64,000 nt of DNA from Dactylellina haptotyla (taxonomy: Eukaryota; Ascomycota; Orbiliomycetes; Orbiliales; Orbiliaceae), in assembly GCA_031310005.1 (NCBI GenBank), contig CM062387.1, positions 1,302,001-1,366,000 on the forward strand. The letters are read 5' to 3'. Position numbers and translations under genes: made by a program. This document shows positions 44,791 to 55,378 of this stretch, in pieces (positions within the stretch are counted from its first letter, which is position 1; each line of letters opens with the position of its first letter). The notes beneath the pieces are model-generated. The model was not told the DNA's origin. It saw nothing but the letters and a program-made list of their open reading frames with translations, and did not search any database.

Positions 44791-47103
44791 TCAATTCACA
44801 CCTGTAGCTCTTCCTCTTCTACTTCCAGTCTTAACCAAGATCTCAGCACCTTTAGCACGCTCTTCATACAACGCTTTCAACTCGTTAACCATGCTTCCCG
44901 CCACTTTAACTTTAACGTTGGCCTTCTGCCAGTTCAGCGCCGCGTCGGAAGGCGTCTTGCGAAGTGTTGGGAAGGAAGGTTTATTGTTCAAATTATTAGC
45001 GGAGAGTGAGGATTTGAAGTCGCGAGGCGGGAGAGGAGATGATGTAGCGCGCATGAGACCGTGGATTCGTGGGCTGCCGGCTGATGAAGAACCTGGGGAG
45101 GTTGAAAGTTTGGAAGAGGACGGAGGCGATCCGAGCTTTGAAGGCGATTCTAAGGAAGAGCTGTTTTTCCGAGGTTTAGGAGGTGATATAGGTTTAGATG
45201 GAGTGGTAGCTGTAGTTGCAACTGTTGCGTCTTTGGTTGGCGATGGTGGAGGAGACGGTATGCCACCGTTTGTTACTCGGGATGCTGTCTCCGTTGGCGC
45301 CGGCGCTAATGTCGTCGTTGCTGTTGCTACTGGCCTTGGTTCTGGCGTTTTCGGTTTCGACGGCATCGAGAGTGTGGGAACTACTTCTTCACTAGTCACC
45401 CTCGTGATGGGTTCCGAGGCACTACCTGCTCGAGTAGCGGTAAGCGTCTGAGTAATCGGTGCCCAGGACATCTGTCGTTGAACTGGGGAGCTAGCTAGGA
45501 GATCATCTTCGTTTGCTAATTTTTGAACTGTGGTGGTAGGACTGCCGCTATCAACTCTAGGGAGCATCTGCTTTCTTGTAGTCGAAGCGGTTGCCATGCT
45601 CCTCTTGATTGCGTTCAACGACTGATATTTCTCTCCAGTCAATGCTGCCGGCTTCGGCTGGCGGTCAGGCATTTTCGGTGCGAATTGTTCGATATTTGTG
45701 ATCAAGCATTCCACGAGCTTAGCAACCCCGCCTCGAGACATTTTTGCGTCCAGCATGATATCCTCAGACCGTAACATCGAAGGCGCAAAACATATTGCCA
45801 AGTTCTGCGGTGTCATTCTGTTTGTGTCGCTATGTGAAGCTACCAAGGCAAGCAGTGGGAGCAGGTGCCTCAAAAGTAGCCTGCACGACACCTTTGGTAA
45901 GCTCTGTGTGAGAATATTTCTAGCATCTGAGATGACGTCCTCGGATTTAGCAGACTCTCCAAACTTCTCATCGATTTCCTCGTAACAATAAGTTGGGATA
46001 ATTGGGTCCGGCAAGGTTCTATAGTATAATTTTATTAATCCGGCCGCTATGTTTGGCCCATACTCTGAAAGATGTAGATACTGCCGCCGATCATAGGCTT
46101 CGCGGGCGACATCCAAAAGCTCCGTGCTGGGGACCTTTCGAAACAACCCTTCATACGAAAGACAGTGTAATCTTATGTATCGAGACGCATCGGTGAGAAC
46201 TTGAGGTAGAGGCGCATCGATTGGAGACTCGGGAGTAAATGGCATCCTGCCAAATTGAGGCACTGGCGGGAATCCAGGGAGGGTTATAGATTCGGAGACT
46301 CGCTTGTCGTAGAGATAGACAGATGGCGGGATATTGAGCTTTGTGATATCGATCTCGAGAGCAAGCTCCGTCAAGTTACCGACTATTCGCAGTGTTAGAT
46401 CGAAATCCCAAATATGGCTATTGACTCGCGGGACACTTACCATGTAGAACTTTTCTCCTGAACTTTTGGGAAACGACTCCCGATAGCATCTCCAGCATGA
46501 TTCGTACCCAGGCCCGCTCGTGGACAATCCATAGCTTCTTGATACGTTTTCTTACGGCTCTTCCTAGCTGCTTGACTGGTCAATCGGAAAATTCGATTCA
46601 AAAGAGGCGCCGTTAAATGCACATTTACATACCAGTGAGTACGCTTGCATGAACCAGCTCAATGTCGGTCGTGACGACTTGGATTCTTTGTCCCTGCCCC
46701 CAAGTCCGCTACCCCCAGCGAAGAATATAACGGAATACCCCCCGCTTCCCTTCTCACCATGGGAATCGAGCTCGTCAATCTCATTTTCGCCGGGCAATAT
46801 CGCCAAAACATATGGTAACAAGCTATTGTAGTCTACTTCGCTCGCATCGGGAAATGCCGCAGCGGTGAGGACCAACAATGGATTTCCAAGGGAGTCGATA
46901 CCGGACCTGTAGAGGATTCTGGTAGCCAATTGCGCGAGTTTGGGGTCGTACGCTGGCTGGTCTGGATGTGGTGCAGGGGATATTTCTGGCGGGTTCGAGA
47001 TCGCGCGTGCCCGTCGGATTGGGAGCGCGAGCCGTTCAGCGACTCTTTCGACGGTTCGGTCGACCGGTGAGGGGGCGCCGGGCAGTGGTTTTTCGAGCGA
47101 CAT
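44791..47103 (-). CDS. RhoGAP with N-terminal CRAL-TRIO-like domain, Ecm25 type
   Basis: Three exons, 47103-46633, 46567-46441 and 46382-44791 (729 residues). Residues ~60-225 form a Sec14/CRAL-TRIO-like module (ILYRSGIDSLGNPLLVLTAAAFPD, WFMQAYSLLGRAVRKRIKKLWIVHE, LTELALEIDITKLNIPPSVYLYD). A RhoGAP domain follows, with the arginine finger in SYEGLFRKVPS (about Arg281). PLLALVASHSDTNRMTPQNLAICFAPSML marks its end. The last ~280 residues are Ser/Pro/Thr-rich. The layout matches animal ARHGAP1 and fungal Ecm25, which stimulate GTP hydrolysis by Rho/Cdc42 GTPases and bind lipid. It should act at the membrane in polarity. The 58-base second intron has a CTAAC branch site. Confidence 0.92.
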
Positions 47104-48720
47104 GGTAGGCGAGCTCTAGTTTTCTAGGTAAATGTACACAAGAACCGTCTACGGTGGAGAAGGATTTCTGACGATGTCGAGCCTGTTGTTTTTGCAAACC
47201 TGACAAGGGCCGTGTTTACCCTTCAGCCCTGGGCAGTATACACAAGCGGTGAAGTTCGCGAGGAGAGGTTTACAACAGCAAATCCCGGGTATCACCACAA
47301 AAAAAATTACCCCCCTCCAAAAGCTTTGCGTTCTCCCTTCTTTTCTGGTGCTTAGCTTGTGAATTTCCGAGAGTCGAAATTAACAGAGATTCATATGCAA
47401 GAAATGCAGATTGCACAGCCGAAATGAATGTGTGTGAGAGATGTGAGATAATGGCGGTATGACGGTGAGATGGCTGCCTCCTTCAAGCCCTCCGAGATTA
47501 CTTAGGGATAAGAGCTGAGGTCCGTTACTGGCCCAGCTGCAAAACAGTAAGTAGGTAAAAGCGGACTGGCTCGATGGGTCGACCTGAGTTTCCTGGCGGT
47601 CCTCTCCGCACCAGGACAAGGGGGCGTCCACTGGCGAGGAATTCGGCTCGATGCCCCAGTCCAAATTTCCCGCCCGAATTCGCCGGACTGGAAGGGGGCA
47701 GGGTTCTTTTAAAGGATAGGAGTCGCAGAGGATCGGTAGATGCGGTCTGATGAGTATTCGATCGAAATGGAAAATCGGTGAGAAATGGGGATATCAGGAG
47801 AGTGACGAGAAACGAGCACAAGATCGCTTTATACAATTGAAACGATTGAGTGAATGAGTGACCTCGTCCGCGATAGGGAATTAAATGCTAGTGCGACCAG
47901 CGGGTCTCCGCTTTGATTCAGATAAATTTGACGGGTCCAGGCCCCGGGCTGGATCCAGTAACAACTGCAATCCGATCAGGCAATCCCAATCTCCTGCTCG
48001 AGATTAAACTCTGATACAAAAAAAGAGGTGGTTTTAGAACGTCGCGTCGCAGGTTCAGCAGCGATTGATTGTTGTTCGAGATCTCGGTTCGACCTGGCGA
48101 TGGGATGCAAAGGGGAGCCGTTCTCCTTTCGCGTGCTCAACTGGGCCTCCACCTGCAACCTCACCCGCAACGCAGCAAAAGGAACGACGTCCTGCAGCTG
48201 AAAGGAGGCCGTCGCTGCGCTGGTGTTGGAGATGCCGTTGACGCCTAGGTTGCCCGGAGCATTTACTTAAAAACTTATTAAATCAAATCTTGTTTCGCGG
48301 CACGGCTGCCGAAATATTAAATGCTAAACATATTTTCTGTCTTCTCGACACCAAACGTTAATTAGCGTCGGCTCCATTCTCTCGTTCATGCGTTTCGAAT
48401 ACTGTGGCTCGTTTTACAATCATTTTGTAGCAAAAATTGCACTCCATTCTATTCTACTGCTATATTTGAAAAGGATTAAGAAACGCCTCCTGATTTTTCT
48501 ATCTGTAAATCCGAGTGCTCCAGTCCGCTAGTCTGCGATCCCTCGCATGGCTTTTAGGTTTAAAATCGCCTCGATCTAATGCGAGCCATCGATCGCTGCA
48601 TCTCGTGCGCACATGTGGCGCACTCCTCAAAGCGCTAAACTCCAGCCAACACCCCCTTCCAAAAATACAACAAACGTGCCACCCACTCTGATAACAGTAT
48701 TGCTTCGAACCGAAAGAACT
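47104..48720. other. Intergenic, RhoGAP promoter side
   Basis: About 1.6 kb holding the RhoGAP promoter and the 3' flank of the first small Cys/His gene. Reading frames are short and not gene-like. Confidence 0.5.
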
Positions 48721-49101
48721 TTATGCATCGCCATACCATCCGTCGCCGTACCATCCGGATTCGTCAAAAGCACCTCTGATTTTACAATCGTTGCATATTC
48801 CTTCCATCTCTCGTACCTTGAACCTCGGGCGAAGAATGACACCAATATCGCCATCCGCTGGTGCATATTCTATACCCTCTGGAGTCTTTATTGGCTGCAT
48901 AAAAGGGAAACATACTTCTTCTCGCTGTGTGCAGATACATCGACATGGATTGTTTGGATCCGGGAGGAAAACATGGTAAATATCTGTGTGTAGGCAGCCT
49001 AGGAAGTGGATGTGGTGAATGTGTGGATCTACTTTTTGTGTGACTGGCTGCTCTCCCTCTGAGTTCGCTTCTCTCCAAGCTGGTCTATATTCTTGCTGCA
49101 T
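48721..49101 (-). CDS. Small Cys/His-rich protein A (local family of three)
   Basis: A single exon of 126 residues. I do not recognise the family, but it shares a precise signature with the two genes to its right. The ligand-like pattern is H27-x-H29, F33, C36-x-H38, C55-x-C57 and C103-x2-C106, with the common block Y-x-V-F-x-P-D-P before C-x-C. Eight Cys/His in pairs suggest two zinc sites. It has no signal peptide, so it is probably cytosolic or nuclear. The C-terminus contains a small internal duplication (GWYGD twice). It is transcribed away from its two relatives, leaving a 760-base divergent gap. Judging by signature and position, it is a paralogue from local duplication. Confidence 0.75.
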   Translation of the reverse strand: MQQEYRPAWREANSEGEQPVTQKVDPHIHHIHFLGCLHTDIYHVFLPDPNNPCRCICTQREEVCFPFMQPIKTPEGIEYAPADGDIGVILRPRFKVREMEGICNDCKIRGAFDESGWYGDGWYGDA

Positions 49102-49862
49102 GTTTAACCTGATTTCGCAGTGGAATAAAAATGTTTGGAGGAGGTTGCAGAGAAATGATATCTGAAACTAGGGAAATAACTTTTCCACACTCGGCGGTGG
49201 AGCTGAATCGCTATACAATAATGTGTAGATTTGAGATGATGTTCAAGAATTCAAGAATTCGCAGAATGTGCCCCTCTTTAAGTAAGTAAACTTTACATAC
49301 TCAAACATCCAAGTCGTAGACTATCTGGCAGTAGGATATCCTTTCTTACAAACTAGAGGGAACCGCATGTTACATACAGTCAGCACCGCGATATCAGAGT
49401 GCCGTCTATACATGTACCTCGTATCAAAATACCTGAGACGACATTTGCCCAAACTGCTATAGTTCATAACAAGCTCTCATGTTTCGAACATGCAATCGCG
49501 CAGAAATTTGATTTCAGACACATTTGCCACTGTTGTACTCTACTATCTTAATATTCGTTGAGGTGTACTCAAACCCATGTTCGGACGGTAACGGCATCCA
49601 GTTATGGGATCACAAACATATAGTCTCGTCAACTCCACACTGTGCAAACTCGGAAATGATTTTGTACATGTACATATATATACATAAGATACGGTAAGAT
49701 CGTGCTTTACAAGCAAAATCAGATTTCCGCAACGTCAAAATGGTCTAAGTGCTACTATCTAGACATCGCGCCAATCGACTCCTTCAACTTCAATCACATT
49801 TCAGAACTCAGCATCTAGGCTACAACATTATTTTACAACTCGCTCTCCATAATCCTAAAAAA
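49102..49862. other. Divergent promoter region between small Cys/His genes A and B
   Basis: About 760 bases between divergent starts, with AT-rich stretches such as TACATATATATACATA near 49670. No gene seen. Confidence 0.5.
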
Positions 49863-50174
49863 ATGGCAGGAGACCCGCACGAGCACCGCATAAGATTTCT
49901 CAAATGCGGGCATAATATCTCTAACTATGTCTTCAACCCATCCCTAACCGACCCAAGTAAGTGCATTTGTAGTCGTGTAGGTCATTTTCAGATGACGATA
50001 GATTCAAGCCGTGGCGTGCGGTATTATTTGAAATGGCGGTCTGTGGAATCATACTGCCCGGTTTGCCGCCCTGTATATGCGCCCAAGATCACAATAGATG
50101 AGTACTTGCAATATTTGGAAGACGATGACGAAGAACTCGAAGAGAGTGGGACGAAGAGAGTGAAACGTGCTTGA
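49863..50174 (+). CDS. Small Cys/His-rich protein B (local family of three)
   Basis: A single exon of 103 residues. The signature is H6-x-H8, F12, C15-x-H17, C34-x-C36 and C65-x2-C68, with NYVFNPSLTDPSKCIC in the centre. Spacing from the first His to the C-x-C pair is identical to genes A and C; only the loop before the last C-x2-C is shorter. An acidic stretch (EDDDEELEE) and a basic end (TKRVKRA) follow, the latter a possible nuclear signal. No secretion signal. The ATG follows an A run and lies just before the conserved block. Function unknown; metal binding is inferred from the paired ligands. Confidence 0.75.
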   Translation: MAGDPHEHRIRFLKCGHNISNYVFNPSLTDPSKCICSRVGHFQMTIDSSRGVRYYLKWRSVESYCPVCRPVYAPKITIDEYLQYLEDDDEELEESGTKRVKRA

Positions 50175-50594
50175 TACAGCCACCAAATTGTGAATGTATA
50201 CCGCTATTCGTGAAGCCGAATATTCTTGAATCTTGTAGATATATAGATGTAGAGATACGAGATGATAATATTGTCACATCTTAAAGAAGGCTACCGAATA
50301 ACTACCTCACGCTCAGATTTTCAACCCTAGTCTACCTGAAAATTTACCACGAAAATATCTCGAGGTTACAGGCTTCAAATGATATCGCTTAAAACAAACC
50401 GATCTACGTCTTCAATAGATAGCTTCAAGTGCAATCCCTCAAATACGGTCGCACGAAAAAGATCCATAGAGCATCTCCCCCTTCCGTCCTACTCCTATCC
50501 CCCCCACACTCTTCCTGTATTCCTTCCCTTCACCTTGTTCCCATCACTGCAGCTCACAGTCCAGATAGAGAACCTTGGAAGCACCATCAAAAAC
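50175..50594. other. Intergenic between small Cys/His genes B and C
   Basis: A frame open from 50379 runs into gene C, but its sequence is low-complexity Pro/Ser/Leu and unlike the family, so I treat it as promoter and leader. Confidence 0.5.
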
Positions 50595-51239
50595 ATGCAA
50601 AAAATCATATCCCACCAGCACATCGTCCATTTCACTCTTTGCAAGCATACTTACCGCAAGTATGTCTTTGACCCGGACCCTGAAGACCCTTCCCGTTGCG
50701 TGTGCCCCAAAATCGACCCGACCGAATACCCGTTCGAAGAAGCAGTGCCGGGTCAATCTGGCAAGATATACAACAGACAGTTCAAACAGCGCATTATTCG
50801 CGGGCGGTGCAAGCCCTGCAAGGATGCCGCAGATGCACGTACGTTCTCTTTCCTTCAAAATACTAACCTTAGGGTATTAAATCAAGAAGATAAAGAAACA
50901 AGAAGAAATGTAGAAAACAAGAGGCTGAGATATGATTATACATCTTTTCTAATTTACATAGACTTGGCGGTTCTAAGTTCTGTCGAAGAAGGCTGGGACA
51001 TGACGCCGTGGACTGAAATCGACACTGGCGGGGTAGGCTGGAACGATCCGACTGAAAACTGGGAAACAATGAGTGTAGGCGATCTCGATGCCGCTGTTGG
51101 TGACCATCCAATGTCAGACTTCCCAGCTCTAGAAGAAGCAGAGGAGAAAGAGAACGAAGCTGGTGGTATACAGAAGTTGAAAGTCAAAATGGAATTTACG
51201 ATCTACGCAGACACCGACGACCATCCTCCCAGCGAATAA
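50595..51239 (+). CDS. Small Cys/His-rich protein C (local family of three)
   Basis: Two exons, 50595-50838 and 50962-51239 (173 residues). The signature is H7-x-H9, F13, C16-x-H18, C35-x-C37 and C72-x2-C75, with KYVFDPDPEDPSRCVC in the centre. It is followed, unlike in A and B, by an acidic C-terminal domain of ~90 residues with Trp-rich pieces (EEGWDMTPWTEID, GVGWNDPTENWETM). The intron (GTACGT...CATAG) falls just after the last Cys pair, so the extra domain is encoded mostly by its own exon. Retaining the intron would also leave the frame open, so an alternative longer product is possible. Start MQKIISHQH places the first His where its relatives have it. Confidence 0.72.
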   Translation: MQKIISHQHIVHFTLCKHTYRKYVFDPDPEDPSRCVCPKIDPTEYPFEEAVPGQSGKIYNRQFKQRIIRGRCKPCKDAADARTFSFLQNTNLRVLNQEDKETRRNVENKRLRYDYTSFLIYIDLAVLSSVEEGWDMTPWTEIDTGGVGWNDPTENWETMSVGDLDAAVGDHPMSDFPALEEAEEKENEAGGIQKLKVKMEFTIYADTDDHPPSE

Positions 51240-52057
51240 ACGAGCCGGATACAAATTATACTGATTACTTATGTACGAAGACGAAAATTGAGTATCCTCA
51301 CAATTTTCTGACCTGCAATATGTAAGAGATTTTATTACTCTTTTAAAATTTGACAAACCTGTCACACCGCGATGCTAACCCGGTTTACAGCATGCCTTGA
51401 AATCTTTTTCTTCTTTTTTTTTTTCACGATTATCGGCACCATCATTAGCAGATAATCGTCTTCTTGCTATGGGATTCTCATACGGAAATCTATATCTTCT
51501 AGCGTAAAAATGACGATATTAATGACTCCTGCAATAGCGCAGCATATGAATAATATTATCCAGTCACCAGCTGCATTGTAACATGTTAGTTCCACTGCTT
51601 AATATAGCAATTGAAAACATCATTTTGCAATATAGAAATTTCAAAGAAAGAGACAGAGTTCTGGCAAGAAAGATAGAAGAGCTCGTAAACCACTTCTTAT
51701 CGTTACATGAATCATTCATGTAGAAAGGAGCCAATCGTAGAATCCCAATCACAAGGAAAAAAGAAAAAGAATATCCAAACCTTCCCAAAATATACTGACC
51801 CATGAGCTCCGTATGCCAAGAATGTAAAATGATAGGTATACGTGAGTACGGCTTTTATGGGTTTGAAAAGAATACTCTGCGATTACCTCCGAAAGAAAGA
51901 AATAAAAAAAACAAACTCCTCGCAGCAAACAAGATCGAGACAAAAGCAAGATAAACAAAAAGAAACTCCACGCTGACGTATCTTATCAACCACTTCATTA
52001 TAAAGAAGAAGAAAAAAGAAAGAAAAAAAGAAAGAAAGAAAGGAAAACCAGATCCCG
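51240..52057. other. Convergent intergenic region
   Basis: Between gene C (+) and the histidine kinase (-). It includes a purine-rich AAAG/AAG tract around 52003-52044, just beyond the kinase stop. No gene seen. Confidence 0.5.
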
Positions 52058-55000
52058 TTACCTCTTTGGGAAGTGTAGCTGTATCAGGTCATCGAGCGTC
52101 TTCATGCTCAAAGGTTTGACATAATATCCGTTCGCGCCTGCTTCCACGGACTTCTTTTTGTCCTCATCGGCATTCTGACCGGTTACTGTTGACACGACGA
52201 ATAATTAACCCAAGTCATGCACAATTGCGGATATGGAAACTTACCCATAAATACCATACTCGGCTGCATTCGTTGCTTCTGCTCGCTCGTCCGAATCTCG
52301 TGCGTGGAATCAATCCCGTTCTTGACCGGCATGTCGAGGTCCATCAATACCAATGAAATACACTTGTTCTCCCTCGCTGCTTCCATGTACTTATTGTGCG
52401 CTTCTTGTCCGTTTACTGCGGTAACATAATCGTACTTGCGTTTCTTGCAGTACATCACCAATATACCTAAATTCGTTGGATTGTCGTCTACGATGAGTAT
52501 TCTCAGTGCTTCAAATGGTCGGTGAGCATGGCGGCAATTTCTGTACTTTGAAGGGTCTCTAGTGATTGTACGCGTGCGGTCGCCCGCCTCTGCTGGGAGG
52601 GGACTCTGCCGCAGGTACGGTCCTACTATGGCATGGTCTGCCCGCTGGTTCAATTTCAATTCTTGATACGCCTGAGTCGCTTCCGAAACTACCTGCCATA
52701 GTCTCCCTCGCCGTACGGGCGCAAGACACCGGATGAATCTTCTGGAATAGTCCTCATTTTGCAATGCTTCTTCGCTTTCTCTCAGTTCGCTGTAGTTCTG
52801 GCAAATATAAATGATGATCTGGTCCCGTCTTATGGAACCGAGCAGGTCTTGGAATCTGTCGGTGGCAGTTTTCGCCTCCGCGAGCACGACAGTTGAATGC
52901 TCCGGTTCACTGCACTTGAACCCCATCCGTTCGAGATTCCGAGCTGCGTAAGTTAGGTGCACCGTTTCTATTTGTCTATCGATTGGCATAAAGTACGTGA
53001 GCGGCATTTCGCAGTCCACGAGTGTCTGTTTACAGAATGAATTCCAGGGGCAGGCGAGCAGTGGCTTCTTCAGTTGTAGCTGGAAATGGGAGCCGTCACC
53101 AGGACATGATGATATTAACTTGACACGTCCGCCTAGGAGCTCTGCTATCCTGGATGCCACGGTTAAGCCAAGCCCAGATCCTTTGGTTGAGGAGTCAACC
53201 TTTTCAAACGGGTTGTATATCCTTTCTCGGTCTTCATCCGCAATTCCAACGCCAGTATCCACGATATTATATTCGAGAACCTCATGGTCATCGGATATCG
53301 TTGTCTGAAAAATAACGGTACCTGATTTGGTAAACCTCATGGCGTTTCGTACTAGTTGCCCCAAGCATTGCTTTATTAGGTTGAAATCGGTCTCTAACAG
53401 TTCAACCTCAGGAGGCAGTTGATTATCAGAAATTAGGCTAACTTTCTGATGAGTGACAAAGGCAGATGTTGTTTCTCGCAGGACTTCTTCTTCTATTATA
53501 TTGAAGCTATGGAGCTGCATGACCTTTACTGTAGCATTGTGTTCGAACTGGTCGTAATCTAGAAGATTGTTGACCGCGCTGAGGAGGTCACGACCTGAGC
53601 TGTCGATGTTGCCCAACATAGAGATGGCCTTCTCAGATAACTGGGCTTGCACCGGTAGCAGCTGGGAAGGAGGCTCGGTCTCGATCTGAAACTCGTTTGA
53701 GAGGCCGGGAGGAACTATGTCCTTGGTTTCCTCGATGAGTAGCTCGCATGATGACAGAATGGCGTGAATTGGCGTCCTCAGTTCATGAGATATTCCTCGC
53801 AAAAAGCGTGTTTTGGCATTCATGGTTTGGCGTAGCAGTTCTTCTTGCATAGTGTTACAGGCGAGAAGAGTACAAGCTCCCACAAACCACGAATCTACCT
53901 CATCAAATATATGTTTCATGTCGCTTGTTTCTATGACGAGATACGAGTTTGGGTCAAATTTCAATTTGAAGGCGATCGCTCGGACTGAAGGATCGTTTCT
54001 TGTAGACTCGTATGGTTCGTTGTTATGATTGGTGATCCAGGATTTGATCTTCTCGTCATCTTCCCATATATTCTCCCAAAACTCTGTATACGGCACAGGC
54101 TTCTCTCGGTTTTGAAGAGAAAGCATTCCGTCGGGGTGGGATTGGACCCCGACGGTAGCAAAAGGAAATGCTTCCTTTAGCGTCTTGAGGATATTTTCTC
54201 GGATTGTTTTTGGTTCTGCGGTCTTTGTGAGATGGCCGACTATCGCCGTCAGCCGTTCTCTTTCCTTGAGTCTCATGCTTCGGGTCCGTTCTATTATAGT
54301 GTGAACTATTATATCGGCGAACTTGATTAGGGCGGCTTGCTGGCGATGACTCAGCGGGTTTGTTCGTTGAAAACTTGCGACACACTACAAAGGAGTTGTT
54401 CGTCAGCGATACAGAACTTTCCATAGTTGTGCTATCACTTAGATATATGGTCGTACCAAAGAGCCGAAGGCGATTTCGGCATCTGAGGATGGTATCTTAT
54501 ACCTCAGCTGTGTGCCTATAAGGAATACATGAGCATGTTGCATAAGCGAGCAGTTGGAAGACTTAGATGGTACCTGCGTAAAACTTAAGCCCAGCTTCGA
54601 CATGAGGAGACGCCATGAATCTATCCATCGATAGTCAATATCCGGTATCTAAACTGTGGGATGGCAGATCACACGAACCTCCAATCTTTTTCGGTATCTT
54701 TGATCATGAAGATACTACCCCCATCATGGAGCACGGTATGGGCGCAGGTGGCTTCACGCCGAGGTAGAACTGCCAATGGCACCTTAGCGGTGACGATCCT
54801 GCGGTAGTAATCATGATCCATAAGCCCAAGGATGACACAGTCCTTTTGCATGAAATCTGGGTGTGATTTTCAGTGTTAGCACATGCTGAGATGTAAGTCC
54901 CATCTAAAGGTTCCTACCATCAACTAAATCTACTTGATCTTGCAAGCAAGAAAGCAGATGCTTGTCGTTCTCGATGTAGCGCCCATAGTACCATAGGGAT

Positions 55001-55378
55001 TTAAGCCTAATTTAAAACGAAAGGGCCGTGTAAGTTTCTAAAATATGTTTTGTATGAACAATCGAAGCTGAAGGTTTGTTGAGAATACCGTATAAGCTCG
55101 TTCCTAGTCAGGGTTGGGAACAGGTACGGATCAGAGAAATCAGCTGGTTTGATAGGTTCTTGAACGCTACCATCTTCTTGTCTTTCCGCAGGATAAATTC
55201 GTTTGAAGTCAGACTCGTCAAACTCGAAAATAGGTGAGCTTGTAAGGTTTGCATCAAAGACTGTAGGCTCGGTAGGACGATCCGGAACGATATTCTTGAC
55301 AGCAGGAGTCGACGCGGTCAGGATCGAGGGCCGTCCGTCCCCCGCAGGCCCATAGCCCAAGCCATTCGGCAAGGTCAT
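52058..55378 (-). CDS. Hybrid histidine kinase with GAF-like N-terminus
   Basis: Seven exons: 55378-55089, 55006-54918, 54856-54673, 54620-54574, 54515-54457, 54384-52245 and 52185-52058, totalling 978 residues. Residues ~60-250 form a GAF-like sensor (DHDYYRRIVTAKVPLAVLPRREATCAHTVL, DWRF, GLKFYAG, IAFGSLCVASF). The dimerisation/phosphoacceptor helix has GISHELRTPIHAIL (His about 423). The ATPase part shows the N box LGQLVRNAMRFTKSG and DTGVGIADEDRERIYNPFEK, then GSGLGLTVA. A receiver domain closes the protein: ILIVDDNPTNLG, MDLDMPVKNG (phospho-Asp about 905), GYYVKPLS. No membrane segment, so the kinase is cytosolic. It would pass phosphate through Ypd1-type Hpt to a response regulator. The stimulus is unknown. 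All exon phases agree. Confidence 0.92.

Noticed and set aside
50379-50594. N-terminal extension of small protein C
   Set aside because: The frame is open upstream of the chosen Met, but the sequence is Pro/Ser/Leu-rich and would shift the conserved block away from the N-terminus, unlike in A and B.
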